NCBI GenBank assembly: GCA_963806455.1
Contig: CAWDXZ010000001.1
Span: 434,001-498,000, forward strand
Source of the DNA: Bog-756 sp963806455
GTDB taxonomy: Bacteria; Actinomycetota; Acidimicrobiia; Acidimicrobiales; RAAP-2
Reading direction: 5' to 3'
Length of the DNA stretch: 64,000 bases
Of this stretch, positions 26,391 through 34,750 are shown piece by piece. Under the pieces are notes generated by a model. The model was not told where the DNA came from. It was given only the letters and a program-made list of their open reading frames with translations, and did no database searches. Numbering within the stretch: the stretch's first letter is position 1; every line of letters begins with the position of its first letter. The translations under genes were made by a program, and so were the position numbers.

Positions 26391-27125
26391 TCACACGAGC
26401 GGCCAGGGGTACGGCGGCCGGTCCCCGACCGGCTCGGGGAAGGCGCCGGCGTCGACGAGCCGCTCCATGCGCTCGACCAGGGCCGCCCGTTCGGGGGCGG
26501 AGAGGAGCGCCTCCAACTCGACCGGCAGGTCCGAGGCCACCCGGTCCAGGTCCCCGAGGAGCCGGGACGGCACCGCCTCGCCGGCGAAGTCCCAGATGAC
26601 GGTGCGCAGCTTCGGCAGCTGGTGGAAGCACAGCCCGTGGTCGATGGCCCAGAGCCGTGCCCCCGGGCCTTCGAGGACGTGGCCGCTCTTGCGGTCGGCG
26701 TTGTTGGCCGCGATGTCGAAGGCGCACACCGTCTGCAGGGCCGCCTCGCGGCCGCCGGCGTCGAACAGGGTGAAGTAGTGCTGCTCGTAGTCGGCGGCCA
26801 CGAAGAGCTGCAGGGAGCCGGGGCCGTAGGGGCCGTCGACCCGCTCGACCGTCGGAGGGACGAGACCCCAGCCGAGCGCCTCGGACAGCACGTAGGCCAC
26901 CACCTCGCGCCGGAAGAGGCCGTCGGGGAAGTCCCACAGGGAGCGCTCGCCGCGGGCCGGCTTGTACACGGCGTGGACCGGCTCGGGGCAGTCGGCCTCC
27001 AGTGTCACCAGGAAGGTGAGGTTCGAGCTCCACGGGAGCCGCCCGGCGACGGACAGCCCGGACGTCTCGAGCAGCTGGGGGACCGAGCCAAGTCCGGGAC
27101 CGACGTCGGGCCTCCAGCCGCTCAC
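26391..27125 (-). CDS. SCO1664-family protein (PI3/4-kinase-like fold)
   Basis: 244 residues from GTG 27125, which overlaps the DUF3090 stop (GTGA). The family's kinase-like motifs are visible: HAVYKPARGERSLWDF (nucleotide-binding Lys), CAFDIAANNADRKSGHVL (catalytic loop) and LWAIDHGLCF (metal-binding Asp). It is conserved in actinobacteria directly with DUF3090 and a histidine phosphatase (SCO1662-1664 in Streptomyces), but no substrate is established. The position within this trio supports the call. Confidence 0.8.
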   Translation of the reverse strand: MSGWRPDVGPGLGSVPQLLETSGLSVAGRLPWSSNLTFLVTLEADCPEPVHAVYKPARGERSLWDFPDGLFRREVVAYVLSEALGWGLVPPTVERVDGPYGPGSLQLFVAADYEQHYFTLFDAGGREAALQTVCAFDIAANNADRKSGHVLEGPGARLWAIDHGLCFHQLPKLRTVIWDFAGEAVPSRLLGDLDRVASDLPVELEALLSAPERAALVERMERLVDAGAFPEPVGDRPPYPWPLV

Positions 27126-27619
27126 ACGGCCGGTGGGCGGTGGCCGTTGGTCCGCGGGCACTCGTGTCCTGAGGGGTCGAGCGGTGAGCCGCACAGTGGG
27201 CAGGGGGGGCGGCCGGATTCGACCAGCCTGGTGGCCTGGATGGCGAACCCGGCGGCCTGCTCCCGGGAGATGGACAGCCGGGCGATGGCGCCTGTCTCGT
27301 CTTCGGGCACGAGCTCCTCGATGACCAGCACGATCCGGTCATCGCCCTCGTCGTAGGAGACCCCGATCGTCCCGACGATCCAGGCCGGCTCGGCCGGCTC
27401 CTCCAGGGCCACCTCGTCGGGCACATGGCCCGGTCGCGGCTGGTCCCGCACGATCCGGGCCAGGTAGTCGGCCACCACCGCGACCTGCTGCTTCTCGATC
27501 TTGAGGGTCAGGAGGACCGGCCCCTGGCGGCACTGGAGCAGGAAGAGCCGATCGCCGACCGGCCCGACGGTGCCGACCGTGATCCGCTCCGGGGACGAGA
27601 GGTCATAGCCCTCGCTCAT
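27122..27619 (-). CDS. DUF3090 family protein
   Basis: 165 residues from ATG 27619 (MSEGYDLSSPERITVGTVG), overlapping the upstream phosphatase stop by 4 bases. The family features are an N-terminal beta-rich half (RLFLLQCRQGPVLLTLKIEKQ) and a C-terminal zinc-ribbon-like CPLCGSPLDPSGHECPR. The function is unknown; in actinobacteria it is almost always between the phosphatase and the SCO1664-like kinase, as here. Confidence 0.85.
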   Translation of the reverse strand: MSEGYDLSSPERITVGTVGPVGDRLFLLQCRQGPVLLTLKIEKQQVAVVADYLARIVRDQPRPGHVPDEVALEEPAEPAWIVGTIGVSYDEGDDRIVLVIEELVPEDETGAIARLSISREQAAGFAIQATRLVESGRPPCPLCGSPLDPSGHECPRTNGHRPPAV

Positions 27620-28272
27620 GACCGGACCAGCTCGCCCAGGGAGGCGGTGGAATTGACGGTCAGGACATGGGGGGTGGGGCCGCTGACCACCGCCGACACC
27701 GAGCACGGTGCGACGGTCAGCCGCTGGAACAGGTCGAGAGGGGTCCCGGCCGCCGACGCCACGGCGGCCTTGATCGGATCGGCATGGGACACCGCCACGA
27801 CGGTGTCGCCCGGGTGGAGCTGGGCCAGCCGTCGGACGGTCGAAGCCATCCGGGCCTGCATCTCGAGGAAGGACTCGCCTCCCGGGAAGCGGAACCCGCT
27901 GGGCCAGCGCTGGACCTCCTGCCATTCGGGCTTCCTTGCCAGCGCGCTCAGCCGGGAGCCGGTCCAGTCGCCGAAGTCGCATTCGATCAGCCCGCGCTCG
28001 GAGCGGACCCGCAATCCGAGCCGTCGGGCGATGGGTCGCGCCGTCTCGGTGGTCCGTTCGAGGGGCGAGGCGTAGACGGCGACCGGCCGCCCCCGGCCCG
28101 ACGGGTCGGCGCCGGCGATGCGCTCGGCCACCGCTTCGGCCTGGGCCTCGCCCTCGGCCGAGAGGTGCAGGCCCGGTGCTCGTCCCGGCAGGATCTTCCC
28201 GGTGGTCGGCGTGGTCCCATGGCGGACCAGCAGCACCACGGTCGGTCGGTCGGGCTTCCGTCGGCTGGCCAC
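27616..28272 (-). CDS. Histidine phosphatase family protein
   Basis: 218 residues of the phosphoglycerate-mutase-like branch. The phosphorylated histidine is in LLVRHGTTPTTG near residue 19. The acidic general acid region is LIECDFGDWTG and the second catalytic His is VVAVSHADPIK near 160. It is the first gene of the DUF3090/SCO1664 operon; the 4-base overlap shows coupling. The substrate is unknown. Confidence 0.88.
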   Translation of the reverse strand: MASRRKPDRPTVVLLVRHGTTPTTGKILPGRAPGLHLSAEGEAQAEAVAERIAGADPSGRGRPVAVYASPLERTTETARPIARRLGLRVRSERGLIECDFGDWTGSRLSALARKPEWQEVQRWPSGFRFPGGESFLEMQARMASTVRRLAQLHPGDTVVAVSHADPIKAAVASAAGTPLDLFQRLTVAPCSVSAVVSGPTPHVLTVNSTASLGELVRS

Positions 28273-28367
28273 GCCCGTTCACCGTAGCCCGTCGCCGTCT
28301 CGGCCCGACCGGGACCGACCCGGCCGCGGGGCCGAGGGGTGGGTCCGATCCGTCCCGGTCCGGCGCC

Positions 28368-29492
28368 TCAGGTGGTGGCGGGCAGCCGGCCCGGCATCGC
28401 CACCGCCGTCTCGGGCCAGCGTCGCCGGCTGACCCGGGCCAGCCGGTGGAGCAGGGCGATGGCCCCCGGGTCGTCGTCGCCCGGCCTGGTCTCGACGGCT
28501 TCGTCGGCGATCATGGCGTCGAGGAGCTCGCGCCCCTGTTCGGTGCGCACGATGGTCAGCGTCCAGTCGTTGAAGGCCCCGATGCCGCCTGTGGAGATGT
28601 CGGCGTGCTCGGCGGCGAAGTCCGGGCAGGAGGTGCAACCCTCCCGCGTCCAGGCGTGGGCCTCCTTGAGGGGGATCTCGTGGTATTGCCCGTCTCTCGT
28701 CCATACCTGGAAGACGCCCTTGATGTTCATCTTCTCGATGTCCGCCCGGGCGATCCCGTAACGTGCCTCGAACAGCTCGGGGAAGATGGCGTCGTCGAAG
28801 GTCTTCGAGCACATCAGCCCGATGGTGAGGGACAGCCGCCTGGCGATCTTGCCCGCCTTGCGGGCCTTCATGACCGGGGCGGCCGAGGCCTGGCACCCCA
28901 TCCCGACCAGGGCGATGCGCTCGGCCCCCGACTCGATGGCCCGAGGGTACGCCAGCGGGTTGGCCGAATACGTGTAGCGGGAGCCCGCCGCGGCCAGGAC
29001 CTCGTCCCGGGTCGTGGCCACCCCGGGCACGGCCCTCCACGTCGAGCCGTCACCTTCGAGCTCGGAGACCAGTGCGGCATCGATCACGTCGTGCTCGAGC
29101 CCCCAGATGAGCAGGGCCGAGACCAGCCCACCGTCCTGTCCGAGCTCGAGCACCTCGGGGTCGGTGGTGCGCACCAGCAGAACGTCGGAAGAGACCCCGA
29201 TGACCTCGTCCGGGGTCCGCTCGCGCCCGAAGAGATGGGTATCGATCTCGGTCTCCCACGACCGGAACCTCGGGCAGGCCCGGGTGCACATGGTGCAGCC
29301 CTTGACCCCGTGGGTGCAGCTCTCCGGGCCGCCCTCGGCGTCGATGTGGAAGGGCTTGTACCGGCCGCCGGTGTCGTCGTAGGCGAGCACGTCGTAGGGG
29401 CAGGCCACGATGCACGCCGCGCACCCGGTGCACAGGCCGGAGGTGACGACTTCGGTGAACAGCTCGGCCCAGTGCGGCTTCTCGGGGGGCAT
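28368..29492 (-). CDS. Coenzyme F420 hydrogenase/dehydrogenase beta-subunit-like ferredoxin protein
   Basis: 374 residues. Two ferredoxin-type clusters are visible at the N-terminus: CTGCAACIVACPYDV near residue 21 and CTMCTRACPR near 66. Further cysteines are in GCQAS, MCSK and CTSCPDF. This is the FrhB/FpoF-like family, which binds FAD, Fe-S and often coenzyme F420. F420 use fits a high-GC actinobacterium and the deazaflavin-type reductase at 45878. No hydrogenase subunits are adjacent, so it likely acts as a stand-alone oxidoreductase. Confidence 0.82.
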   Translation of the reverse strand: MPPEKPHWAELFTEVVTSGLCTGCAACIVACPYDVLAYDDTGGRYKPFHIDAEGGPESCTHGVKGCTMCTRACPRFRSWETEIDTHLFGRERTPDEVIGVSSDVLLVRTTDPEVLELGQDGGLVSALLIWGLEHDVIDAALVSELEGDGSTWRAVPGVATTRDEVLAAAGSRYTYSANPLAYPRAIESGAERIALVGMGCQASAAPVMKARKAGKIARRLSLTIGLMCSKTFDDAIFPELFEARYGIARADIEKMNIKGVFQVWTRDGQYHEIPLKEAHAWTREGCTSCPDFAAEHADISTGGIGAFNDWTLTIVRTEQGRELLDAMIADEAVETRPGDDDPGAIALLHRLARVSRRRWPETAVAMPGRLPATT

Positions 29493-29553
29493 GGCCTCAC
29501 CCTAGCCAGGGCACTCCTCGGGACCGGCGCACCGGGTTGGCTACCCTCGGCCG

Positions 29554-30336
29554 GTGCCCGAGCTGCCCGAAGTGGAGCGGTACCGCACCGCGGCCGAGAC
29601 AGTGCTGTGGCGCCCGATCGCCTCGGTGACCTCGCCCGACGCCTGGTACCTCAAAGGGCGGACCACCGGTGCCGCCCTGACGCAGGCCCTGGTCGGCCGT
29701 AGCTTCGTCTCCGCCCGGCGGATCGGGAAGCTCCTCCTCCTCGAGGCCGACAGCGGGCCGATGCTCGGGATCCGCTTCGGGATGACGGGGACGTTGGTGG
29801 TGGACGGGTCGGCGGTCATCGACCGGCTGCTCCACGCGCCGGTCGGTCGCAACCCGTCCTTCGACCGGTGGTCGGCCGCGTTCGAGGGCGGTGGCGCCAT
29901 CGTGGTCAGCGATCCGAGGCGGCTCGGGGGCGTGACCCTCGACCCCGACCTCTCCCGCATGGGCCCCGATGCCCTGGCCATCCGGGCCGCCGAGCTGTCG
30001 GCCGCGCTGCGGGGGTCGTCGACGGCCCTCAAGGCCAGGCTGCTCGACCAGTCACGGGTGGCCGGCATCGGCAACCTCATCGCCGACGAGCTGCTGTGGC
30101 AGGCCGGGCTGTCCCCGGTCCGCCCGGCCGGGTCGCTGACCACCGCCGAGGTTCGCCGACTCCACCGGCACCTGGGTCGGACGCTCGGTCGGCTCATCGA
30201 GCGAGGCGGCTCCCACCTCGGCGACCTCATCGACGAGCGCCGGCCGGACGGCCGGTGCCCCCGTGACGGCACCCCGCTCATCCGTTCGGTGGTCGGCGGC
30301 CGGACCACGTGGTGGTGCCCACGCCATCAGCGGTGA
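29554..30336 (+). CDS. Fpg/Nei-family DNA glycosylase
   Basis: 260 residues starting at GTG 29554. The catalytic N-terminus PELPEVER is exact (Pro2 nucleophile, Glu3), and the H2TH region includes QSRVAGIGNLIADELLWQAG. The C-terminal zinc finger reads CPRDGTPL ... WWCPRH: the second and fourth ligand positions are Asp and His rather than the usual Cys. The enzyme excises oxidised bases. Whether it is Fpg or Nei type cannot be settled by eye. Confidence 0.88.
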   Translation: MPELPEVERYRTAAETVLWRPIASVTSPDAWYLKGRTTGAALTQALVGRSFVSARRIGKLLLLEADSGPMLGIRFGMTGTLVVDGSAVIDRLLHAPVGRNPSFDRWSAAFEGGGAIVVSDPRRLGGVTLDPDLSRMGPDALAIRAAELSAALRGSSTALKARLLDQSRVAGIGNLIADELLWQAGLSPVRPAGSLTTAEVRRLHRHLGRTLGRLIERGGSHLGDLIDERRPDGRCPRDGTPLIRSVVGGRTTWWCPRHQR

Positions 30337-30346
30337 GGGTGCCCCG

Positions 30347-30397
30347 GTGGCGGGGCGCCCTAGGCGGCGGCGCGCCCTAGGCGGCGGGGCGCCCTAG
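30347..30397. repeat. Three 17-bp tandem repeats between convergent genes
   Basis: Three near-identical units (GCGGCGGGGCGCCCTAG) lie head to tail between the glycosylase stop and the bcp stop. Each contains the palindrome GGGCGCCC or its near relative GGCGCGCC, and CCTAGG occurs at each junction. They can form alternative hairpins and may act as a bidirectional terminator. Confidence 0.85.
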
Positions 30398-30407
30398 GAC
30401 CGGCAGG

Positions 30408-30872
30408 TCAGCCGTCCAGCTCGGCCAGGACCTTGTCGGCGTGGCCGTCCGCCTTCACCTGGTACCAGGGCCGGATGATCGTGCCGTCGTCGCCGACCAG
30501 GAACGTCGAACGGATGACCCCGATCGACTTCTTGCCGTACAGGGTCTTCTCGCCCCACGCCCCATAGGCCTCGCCCACCGTGTGGTCGGCATCGGTGAGC
30601 AGCGGGAATTTGAGGCCGTACTTGGACCGGAAGGCCCGGTGCTTCTCGGCGCTGTCGGCGGAGATCCCGAGCACGGGTACCTTGGCCCGGGTGAAGGCGC
30701 GGAGGTTGTCGTTGAACTGGCAGGCCTCCTTGGTGCAACCCGGGGTGTCGTCGCGCGGATAGAAGTACACGACGACCCGCTGCCCGGCGAAGTCCTTCAA
30801 CGACACCTTGTGGCCGTCCTGGTCGGGCAGGGTGAACCGGGGGGCCCGGTCGCCGGGGCTCAGCTTTCCCAT
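30408..30872 (-). CDS. bcp: Thioredoxin-dependent peroxiredoxin, Bcp type
   Basis: 154 residues. The peroxidatic and resolving cysteines are in TPGCTKEAC near residue 46, five residues apart as in atypical 2-Cys Bcp. FTLPDQDGHKVSL, VYFYPRDD and PLLTDADH are also present. ATG 30872 (MGKLSPGDRAPRF) has GAAAGG about 9 bases upstream; ATG 30881 would sit directly on that site. It removes peroxides in the cytoplasm. A second, divergent relative lies at 39526. Confidence 0.88.
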   Translation of the reverse strand: MGKLSPGDRAPRFTLPDQDGHKVSLKDFAGQRVVVYFYPRDDTPGCTKEACQFNDNLRAFTRAKVPVLGISADSAEKHRAFRSKYGLKFPLLTDADHTVGEAYGAWGEKTLYGKKSIGVIRSTFLVGDDGTIIRPWYQVKADGHADKVLAELDG

Positions 30873-31184
30873 CGTCGGCATCCTTTCGTGAGGGGTCGCA
30901 GCGGGGTGCGCGGCCCGCCCACGATGGCACACTCCGGGTGACCGAGGCGGCGCCCCGTGGTCCCGGCCATCGCCGCTGACCTGGAGATGGCCCCCGTCTG
31001 GGCTACAATGGACAGCGTGGTCGGGAAAGCTCCCTTCCACCGGGGTCTTCCTCATCCTGTTCTCCTGGGCGGCAGCCGTCACCCGGACGATGGCCCGAGG
31101 CGGGCCCGCACCACCCGTGAACGGCACGGGCGCTGACGGCCGGCCCGGTCCTCAGCGAGCAGATGAGAGAGAGTTCCATACCCC
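30873..31184. other. Long leader region before the DEAD-box helicase
   Basis: About 310 bases between the divergent bcp start and the helicase start. No convincing gene is seen. It holds a promoter candidate (30981-31009), which would give an untranslated leader of roughly 165-170 bases, long enough for post-transcriptional control. Confidence 0.5.
30981..31009 (+). promoter_or_regulatory. Candidate promoter of the DEAD-box helicase
   Basis: TACAAT at 31004-31009 matches five of six bases of the -10 consensus. A weak -35 (CTGGAG) lies 17 bases upstream. No other good -10 was noticed in this leader. Confidence 0.3.
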
Positions 31185-32423
31185 ATGACAACCCTGATCG
31201 ACCCGCCGGACCGCGTCCTCGGACCAGGTGAGGTCCCGCCGTCCGAGGGCGGCCCGGCCACGACCTTCGCTTCGCTGGGCGTCGACCCCGCCCTGGTCGA
31301 TGCGCTCGAGCGCCAGGCCATCCTCGAACCCTTCGCCATCCAGGCCATGACCGTGGCCGACGCGCTGGCCGGCCTCGACGTCTGCGGCAAGGCCAAGACC
31401 GGCTCGGGCAAGACACTGGCCTTCGGCATCCCCCTGCTCCAGCGCACCATGGCGGCCCGGTCCACCAAGCCGGGGCGGCCCCGGGCCCTGGTGCTGGTGC
31501 CCACCCGGGAGCTCGCCGTGCAGGTGAGCGAGGTCCTCCAGCCCCTGGCCCAGGCGGTCGGGCTGCGCATCGCCGCCGTCTACGGCGGGGCGGACATCGA
31601 GCGCCAGGTGAAGAAGCTACGGCGGGGGGTGGACGCGGTCATCGCCACGCCCGGCCGGCTCATCGACCTGGGGGACCGGGGGGAGGTCTCGGTGGCCGAC
31701 GTCGAGACACTGGTGCTGGACGAGGCCGACCGCATGGCCGACATGGGGTTCATGCCCCAGGTCGAGTGGGTCCTGCGCCGGCTGGAACGGCCCCACCAGA
31801 CGCTGCTGTTCTCGGCCACCCTCGACGGGGCGGTCGACCGCCTGGTCAGCCGGTACATGGCCGACCCGGTGAGGCACGAGGTGGCCTCGCCCCACACCAC
31901 CGTCGAGGAGATGGAGCACCGGTTCCTCCAGGTGCACCAGATGGACCGGGTCAAGGTGTGCGCCGCCATCTGCCGCCACACGGACAAGACCCTGGTGTTC
32001 GTGCGGACCAAGCGGGGGGCCGACCGCCTGGTCGAACAACTGCGCAAGGAGGGGGTCAAGGCGGGCGCCATCCACGGCGACCTCCGCCAGGCCCAGCGGG
32101 AGCGGACGCTGCGCGACTTCGCCGCCGGACGGCTCCCGGCCCTGGTCGCCACCGACGTGGCCGCCCGGGGCCTCGACATCGAGCTGGTCGACGTGGTCAT
32201 CCACTTCGACCCGCCCGAGGACCACAAGGCCTACCTGCACCGGTCGGGCCGGACGGCCCGGGCCGGCGAGGCCGGGCTGGTGGTCACCCTCGTCCAGTGG
32301 AACCAGATCCTCGAGATCGAGCGCATCCAAGCCCGCATCGGGCTCAAGTCCCCGATCGTCGAGATCTTCTCGAACGACCGGAGGCTCACCGACCTGACCG
32401 CCTGGCAACCGGGCGAGGACTGA
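31185..32423 (+). CDS. DEAD-box ATP-dependent RNA helicase
   Basis: 412 residues with all core motifs: Q motif (EPFAIQAMTV), AKTGSGKT near residue 66, PTRELAVQV, TPGRLID, LDEADRMADMGF, FSAT, then DVAARGLDIELVDVV and HRSGRTARAGE. It unwinds RNA in ribosome assembly or decay. It is compact, without the long basic tail of many actinobacterial helicases. The ATG at 31185 follows a weak GAGAGAG ribosome site. Confidence 0.93.
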   Translation: MTTLIDPPDRVLGPGEVPPSEGGPATTFASLGVDPALVDALERQAILEPFAIQAMTVADALAGLDVCGKAKTGSGKTLAFGIPLLQRTMAARSTKPGRPRALVLVPTRELAVQVSEVLQPLAQAVGLRIAAVYGGADIERQVKKLRRGVDAVIATPGRLIDLGDRGEVSVADVETLVLDEADRMADMGFMPQVEWVLRRLERPHQTLLFSATLDGAVDRLVSRYMADPVRHEVASPHTTVEEMEHRFLQVHQMDRVKVCAAICRHTDKTLVFVRTKRGADRLVEQLRKEGVKAGAIHGDLRQAQRERTLRDFAAGRLPALVATDVAARGLDIELVDVVIHFDPPEDHKAYLHRSGRTARAGEAGLVVTLVQWNQILEIERIQARIGLKSPIVEIFSNDRRLTDLTAWQPGED

Positions 32424-32509
32424 GAGCTCCCCCGGACGTCCCCGGACACAGCCGGACGCCCGCCGGTCCCCCCACGGCCGGGTCCGTCGGTCCCGCACAG
32501 GAGGCAGAG

Positions 32510-33262
32510 GTGGCACACAACCACGGCGTGCAGCCGCTCACCGTCGATGCCGGCACCGAGGGGATCGAACGCGTCCTGGTGGTTACCGCCCACCCCGACG
32601 ACGTTGACTTCGGGGTGGCGGGCTCCGTGGCCGTCTGGACGGACGCCGGCGTGAACGTGGCCTACTGCATCGTCACCGATGGGGACGCCGGGGGATCGGA
32701 CCGATCGGTCAAGCGCGCCGACATGGCGGACATCCGGCGCCGCGAGCAGAGGGAGGCGGCCCGGACGGTCGGGGTCACCGAGGTCAGCTTTCTCGGCTTT
32801 CCCGACGGTCGCCTCCTACCCGACCTCGACCTTCGCCGGGCCATCACCGGGGTCATCCGGCGGTTCCGGCCGGACCGGGTGGTGGCCCAGTCCCCGGAGA
32901 GGAACTGGGACCGCATCTACGCCAGTCATCCCGACCACCTGGCGGCGGGGGAGGCGGCGACCTGTGCCGTCTACCCCGACGCCCGCAACCCCTTCGCCTT
33001 CCCGGAGCTGCTCGACGCCGGCCTCGAGCCCCACACCGTGCCCGAGCTGTGGATCATGACCACCGAGCGGGCCGATCGGGTGGTGGACGCCACCGAGCAG
33101 TTCGACCGCAAGCTGGCCGCCCTCCGCTCCCACCGCAGCCAGGTCGGCGAGGGCGCCGAGCTCGACGGGCTGCTCCGGAGCTGGATGTCGGGGACGGCGT
33201 TGGCCGCCGGCCTGCCCGACGGCCGCCTGGCCGAGGCCTTCCGGGTGGTGGCCACCACGTGA
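32510..33262 (+). CDS. PIG-L family deacetylase
   Basis: 250 residues from GTG 32510 with AGGAGG 5 bases upstream. The zinc site is visible as TAHPDDVDFGVAGSVA near residue 27 and YASHPDHLAAGEA near 140. The family removes N-acetyl groups from sugars; in actinobacteria it includes MshB and Mca of mycothiol metabolism, and enzymes of glycolipid or antibiotic synthesis. Motifs do not decide between them. It overlaps the next gene by 4 bases. Confidence 0.85.
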   Translation: MAHNHGVQPLTVDAGTEGIERVLVVTAHPDDVDFGVAGSVAVWTDAGVNVAYCIVTDGDAGGSDRSVKRADMADIRRREQREAARTVGVTEVSFLGFPDGRLLPDLDLRRAITGVIRRFRPDRVVAQSPERNWDRIYASHPDHLAAGEAATCAVYPDARNPFAFPELLDAGLEPHTVPELWIMTTERADRVVDATEQFDRKLAALRSHRSQVGEGAELDGLLRSWMSGTALAAGLPDGRLAEAFRVVATT

Positions 33263-34020
33263 CGGTCGACGGGTCGGCGCCGGGCGGAGACGGGTCGGGG
33301 CGCCCCTGGGTCGTGCTCCAGCACGTCGATCACGAGGGGACGGGCCTCATCGGGACGGCGCTCGCCGAGGCCGGGTGGCGCTCTCAGGTGATCCGGCCCG
33401 ACCGCCAGCCCCTGCCCGCGGCCCCCTCCGTGGCCGGCCTGGTGGTGATGGGAGGGCCGATGGGCGTCCACGACACCGTCGTCCATCCGTGGCTGGAGGC
33501 CGAGCGCCGGTTGATCGGCGAGGTGGTGGCGGCCGGCCGTCCCGTGCTGGGGGTGTGCCTCGGCGCCCAGCAGCTGGCCGCCGCCCTGGGGGCGGAGGTG
33601 ACCACCGGTCCCGAGCCCGAGGTCGGGCTGGGGCGCGTGCAGCTCACTCCGGCGGGCCGGACGGACCCAGTGTTCGGCCCCGAGTACGGCGGCCTGGCCG
33701 ACCCGGCCGTGCCGTGCGTGCACTGGCACCAGGACACGTTCTCCCTCCCGACCGGCTCGGTCCACCTGGCTGCCACCGCCCGCTATCCGCACCAGGCCTT
33801 CCGGGTCGGCGCCCGGGCCTACGGATTGCAATTCCACATCGAGGTCGACGGCGCCCTGGCCCGGGCCTGGCGGCCCCATCTCCCCGACGGGGTGACGCTG
33901 GAGGGACCGCAGCTGGCTGCGGTGGAGACGGTGGGCCGGCGTCTGCTCCGCCGGTTCCTGGCCTGCTCGTCCGAGGCGGTCAGGGCCGGTCCGCCGGCCC
34001 GGACCCGGTCGGGCCGCTGA
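33259..34020 (+). CDS. Class I glutamine amidotransferase-like protein
   Basis: 253 residues from GTG 33259, overlapping the deacetylase stop. The nucleophile elbow is GVCLGAQQLAAALG near residue 100; the catalytic His is in LQFHIEVDGA near 195, and HWHQDTFSLP is present. It belongs to the stand-alone GMP-synthase-like GATase group, which releases ammonia from glutamine or acts on gamma-glutamyl compounds. No synthetase partner is fused or adjacent. Confidence 0.82.
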   Translation: MTVDGSAPGGDGSGRPWVVLQHVDHEGTGLIGTALAEAGWRSQVIRPDRQPLPAAPSVAGLVVMGGPMGVHDTVVHPWLEAERRLIGEVVAAGRPVLGVCLGAQQLAAALGAEVTTGPEPEVGLGRVQLTPAGRTDPVFGPEYGGLADPAVPCVHWHQDTFSLPTGSVHLAATARYPHQAFRVGARAYGLQFHIEVDGALARAWRPHLPDGVTLEGPQLAAVETVGRRLLRRFLACSSEAVRAGPPARTRSGR

Positions 34021-34709
34021 TGGCCCGGGCCCCTATGGTGCAAGGACATCGGGTCGGGGAGGAGCCGGGGCCCGTCAAGCCCACGCTGCGCGGCGTCTCG
34101 CACCAGGTGGCGTTCTTCGTCTCGTTGGTGTCGGGCACGGCGCTGGTCCTGGCTGCGCCCACCGCCGGGTCGGCAGCGGTGCTGTCCCTCTACGCCCTGT
34201 CGATGTCGCTCCTCTTCGGGGTGAGCGCCCTGTTCCACCGCCGCACCTGGGGCCCGGTGGGCCGGCGTCGGATGCGACGTGCCGACCACTCGACCATCTT
34301 CATCGCCATCGCCGGGTCCTACACGGCCGTGGCCGGCATCGCCCTGGCGGGGACGGCGCGCACTGCCGTCCTGTGCGTGGTGTGGGGCGGGGCGGTGACC
34401 GGCATCATCCTGCGGCAGGTGTGGCTGGACGCACCCAAGTGGGTGATCGCCCTGCCCTACGTCCTCGTGGGCTGGGCCGCCGTGGTGGTGCTGCCCGAAC
34501 TGCTCCACGCCCTGGGGGCGGTCGGCTTCACCCTGCTGATGGCCGGGGGCCTGTGCTACTCGGCCGGCGCGGTCGTCTACGCCCGCAAGCGGCCCGACCC
34601 CCGTCCCGGGGTGTTCGGGTACCACGAGGTGTTCCACGCCTGCACCGTGGCGGGAGCCATCCTGCAGTTCGTGGCCATCGCCTGGTTCGTGCTCCCCCTG
34701 GCCGGCTAG
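34020..34709 (+). CDS. Hemolysin III (HlyIII/PAQR) family membrane protein
   Basis: 229 residues with about seven membrane helices. Conserved histidines are in ALFHRRTWGP and RRADHSTIFIAIAGSYT on one side and in GYHEVFHACTVAGA near the end, as in HlyIII/YqfA proteins, where they bind zinc. A membrane-homeostasis role is usual; haemolysis is only a historical name. The ATG at 34020 overlaps the upstream stop; ATG 34035 is an alternative. Confidence 0.85.
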   Translation: MARAPMVQGHRVGEEPGPVKPTLRGVSHQVAFFVSLVSGTALVLAAPTAGSAAVLSLYALSMSLLFGVSALFHRRTWGPVGRRRMRRADHSTIFIAIAGSYTAVAGIALAGTARTAVLCVVWGGAVTGIILRQVWLDAPKWVIALPYVLVGWAAVVVLPELLHALGAVGFTLLMAGGLCYSAGAVVYARKRPDPRPGVFGYHEVFHACTVAGAILQFVAIAWFVLPLAG

Positions 34710-34750
34710 CCGGCCGTGCTCTCCCGGCCCTCCGTCGGGGACAGGTCCGG

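Noticed and set aside
30347..30397. Possible CRISPR-like repeat
   Set aside because: The three 17-bp units are directly adjacent with no spacers and no cas genes are in the window.
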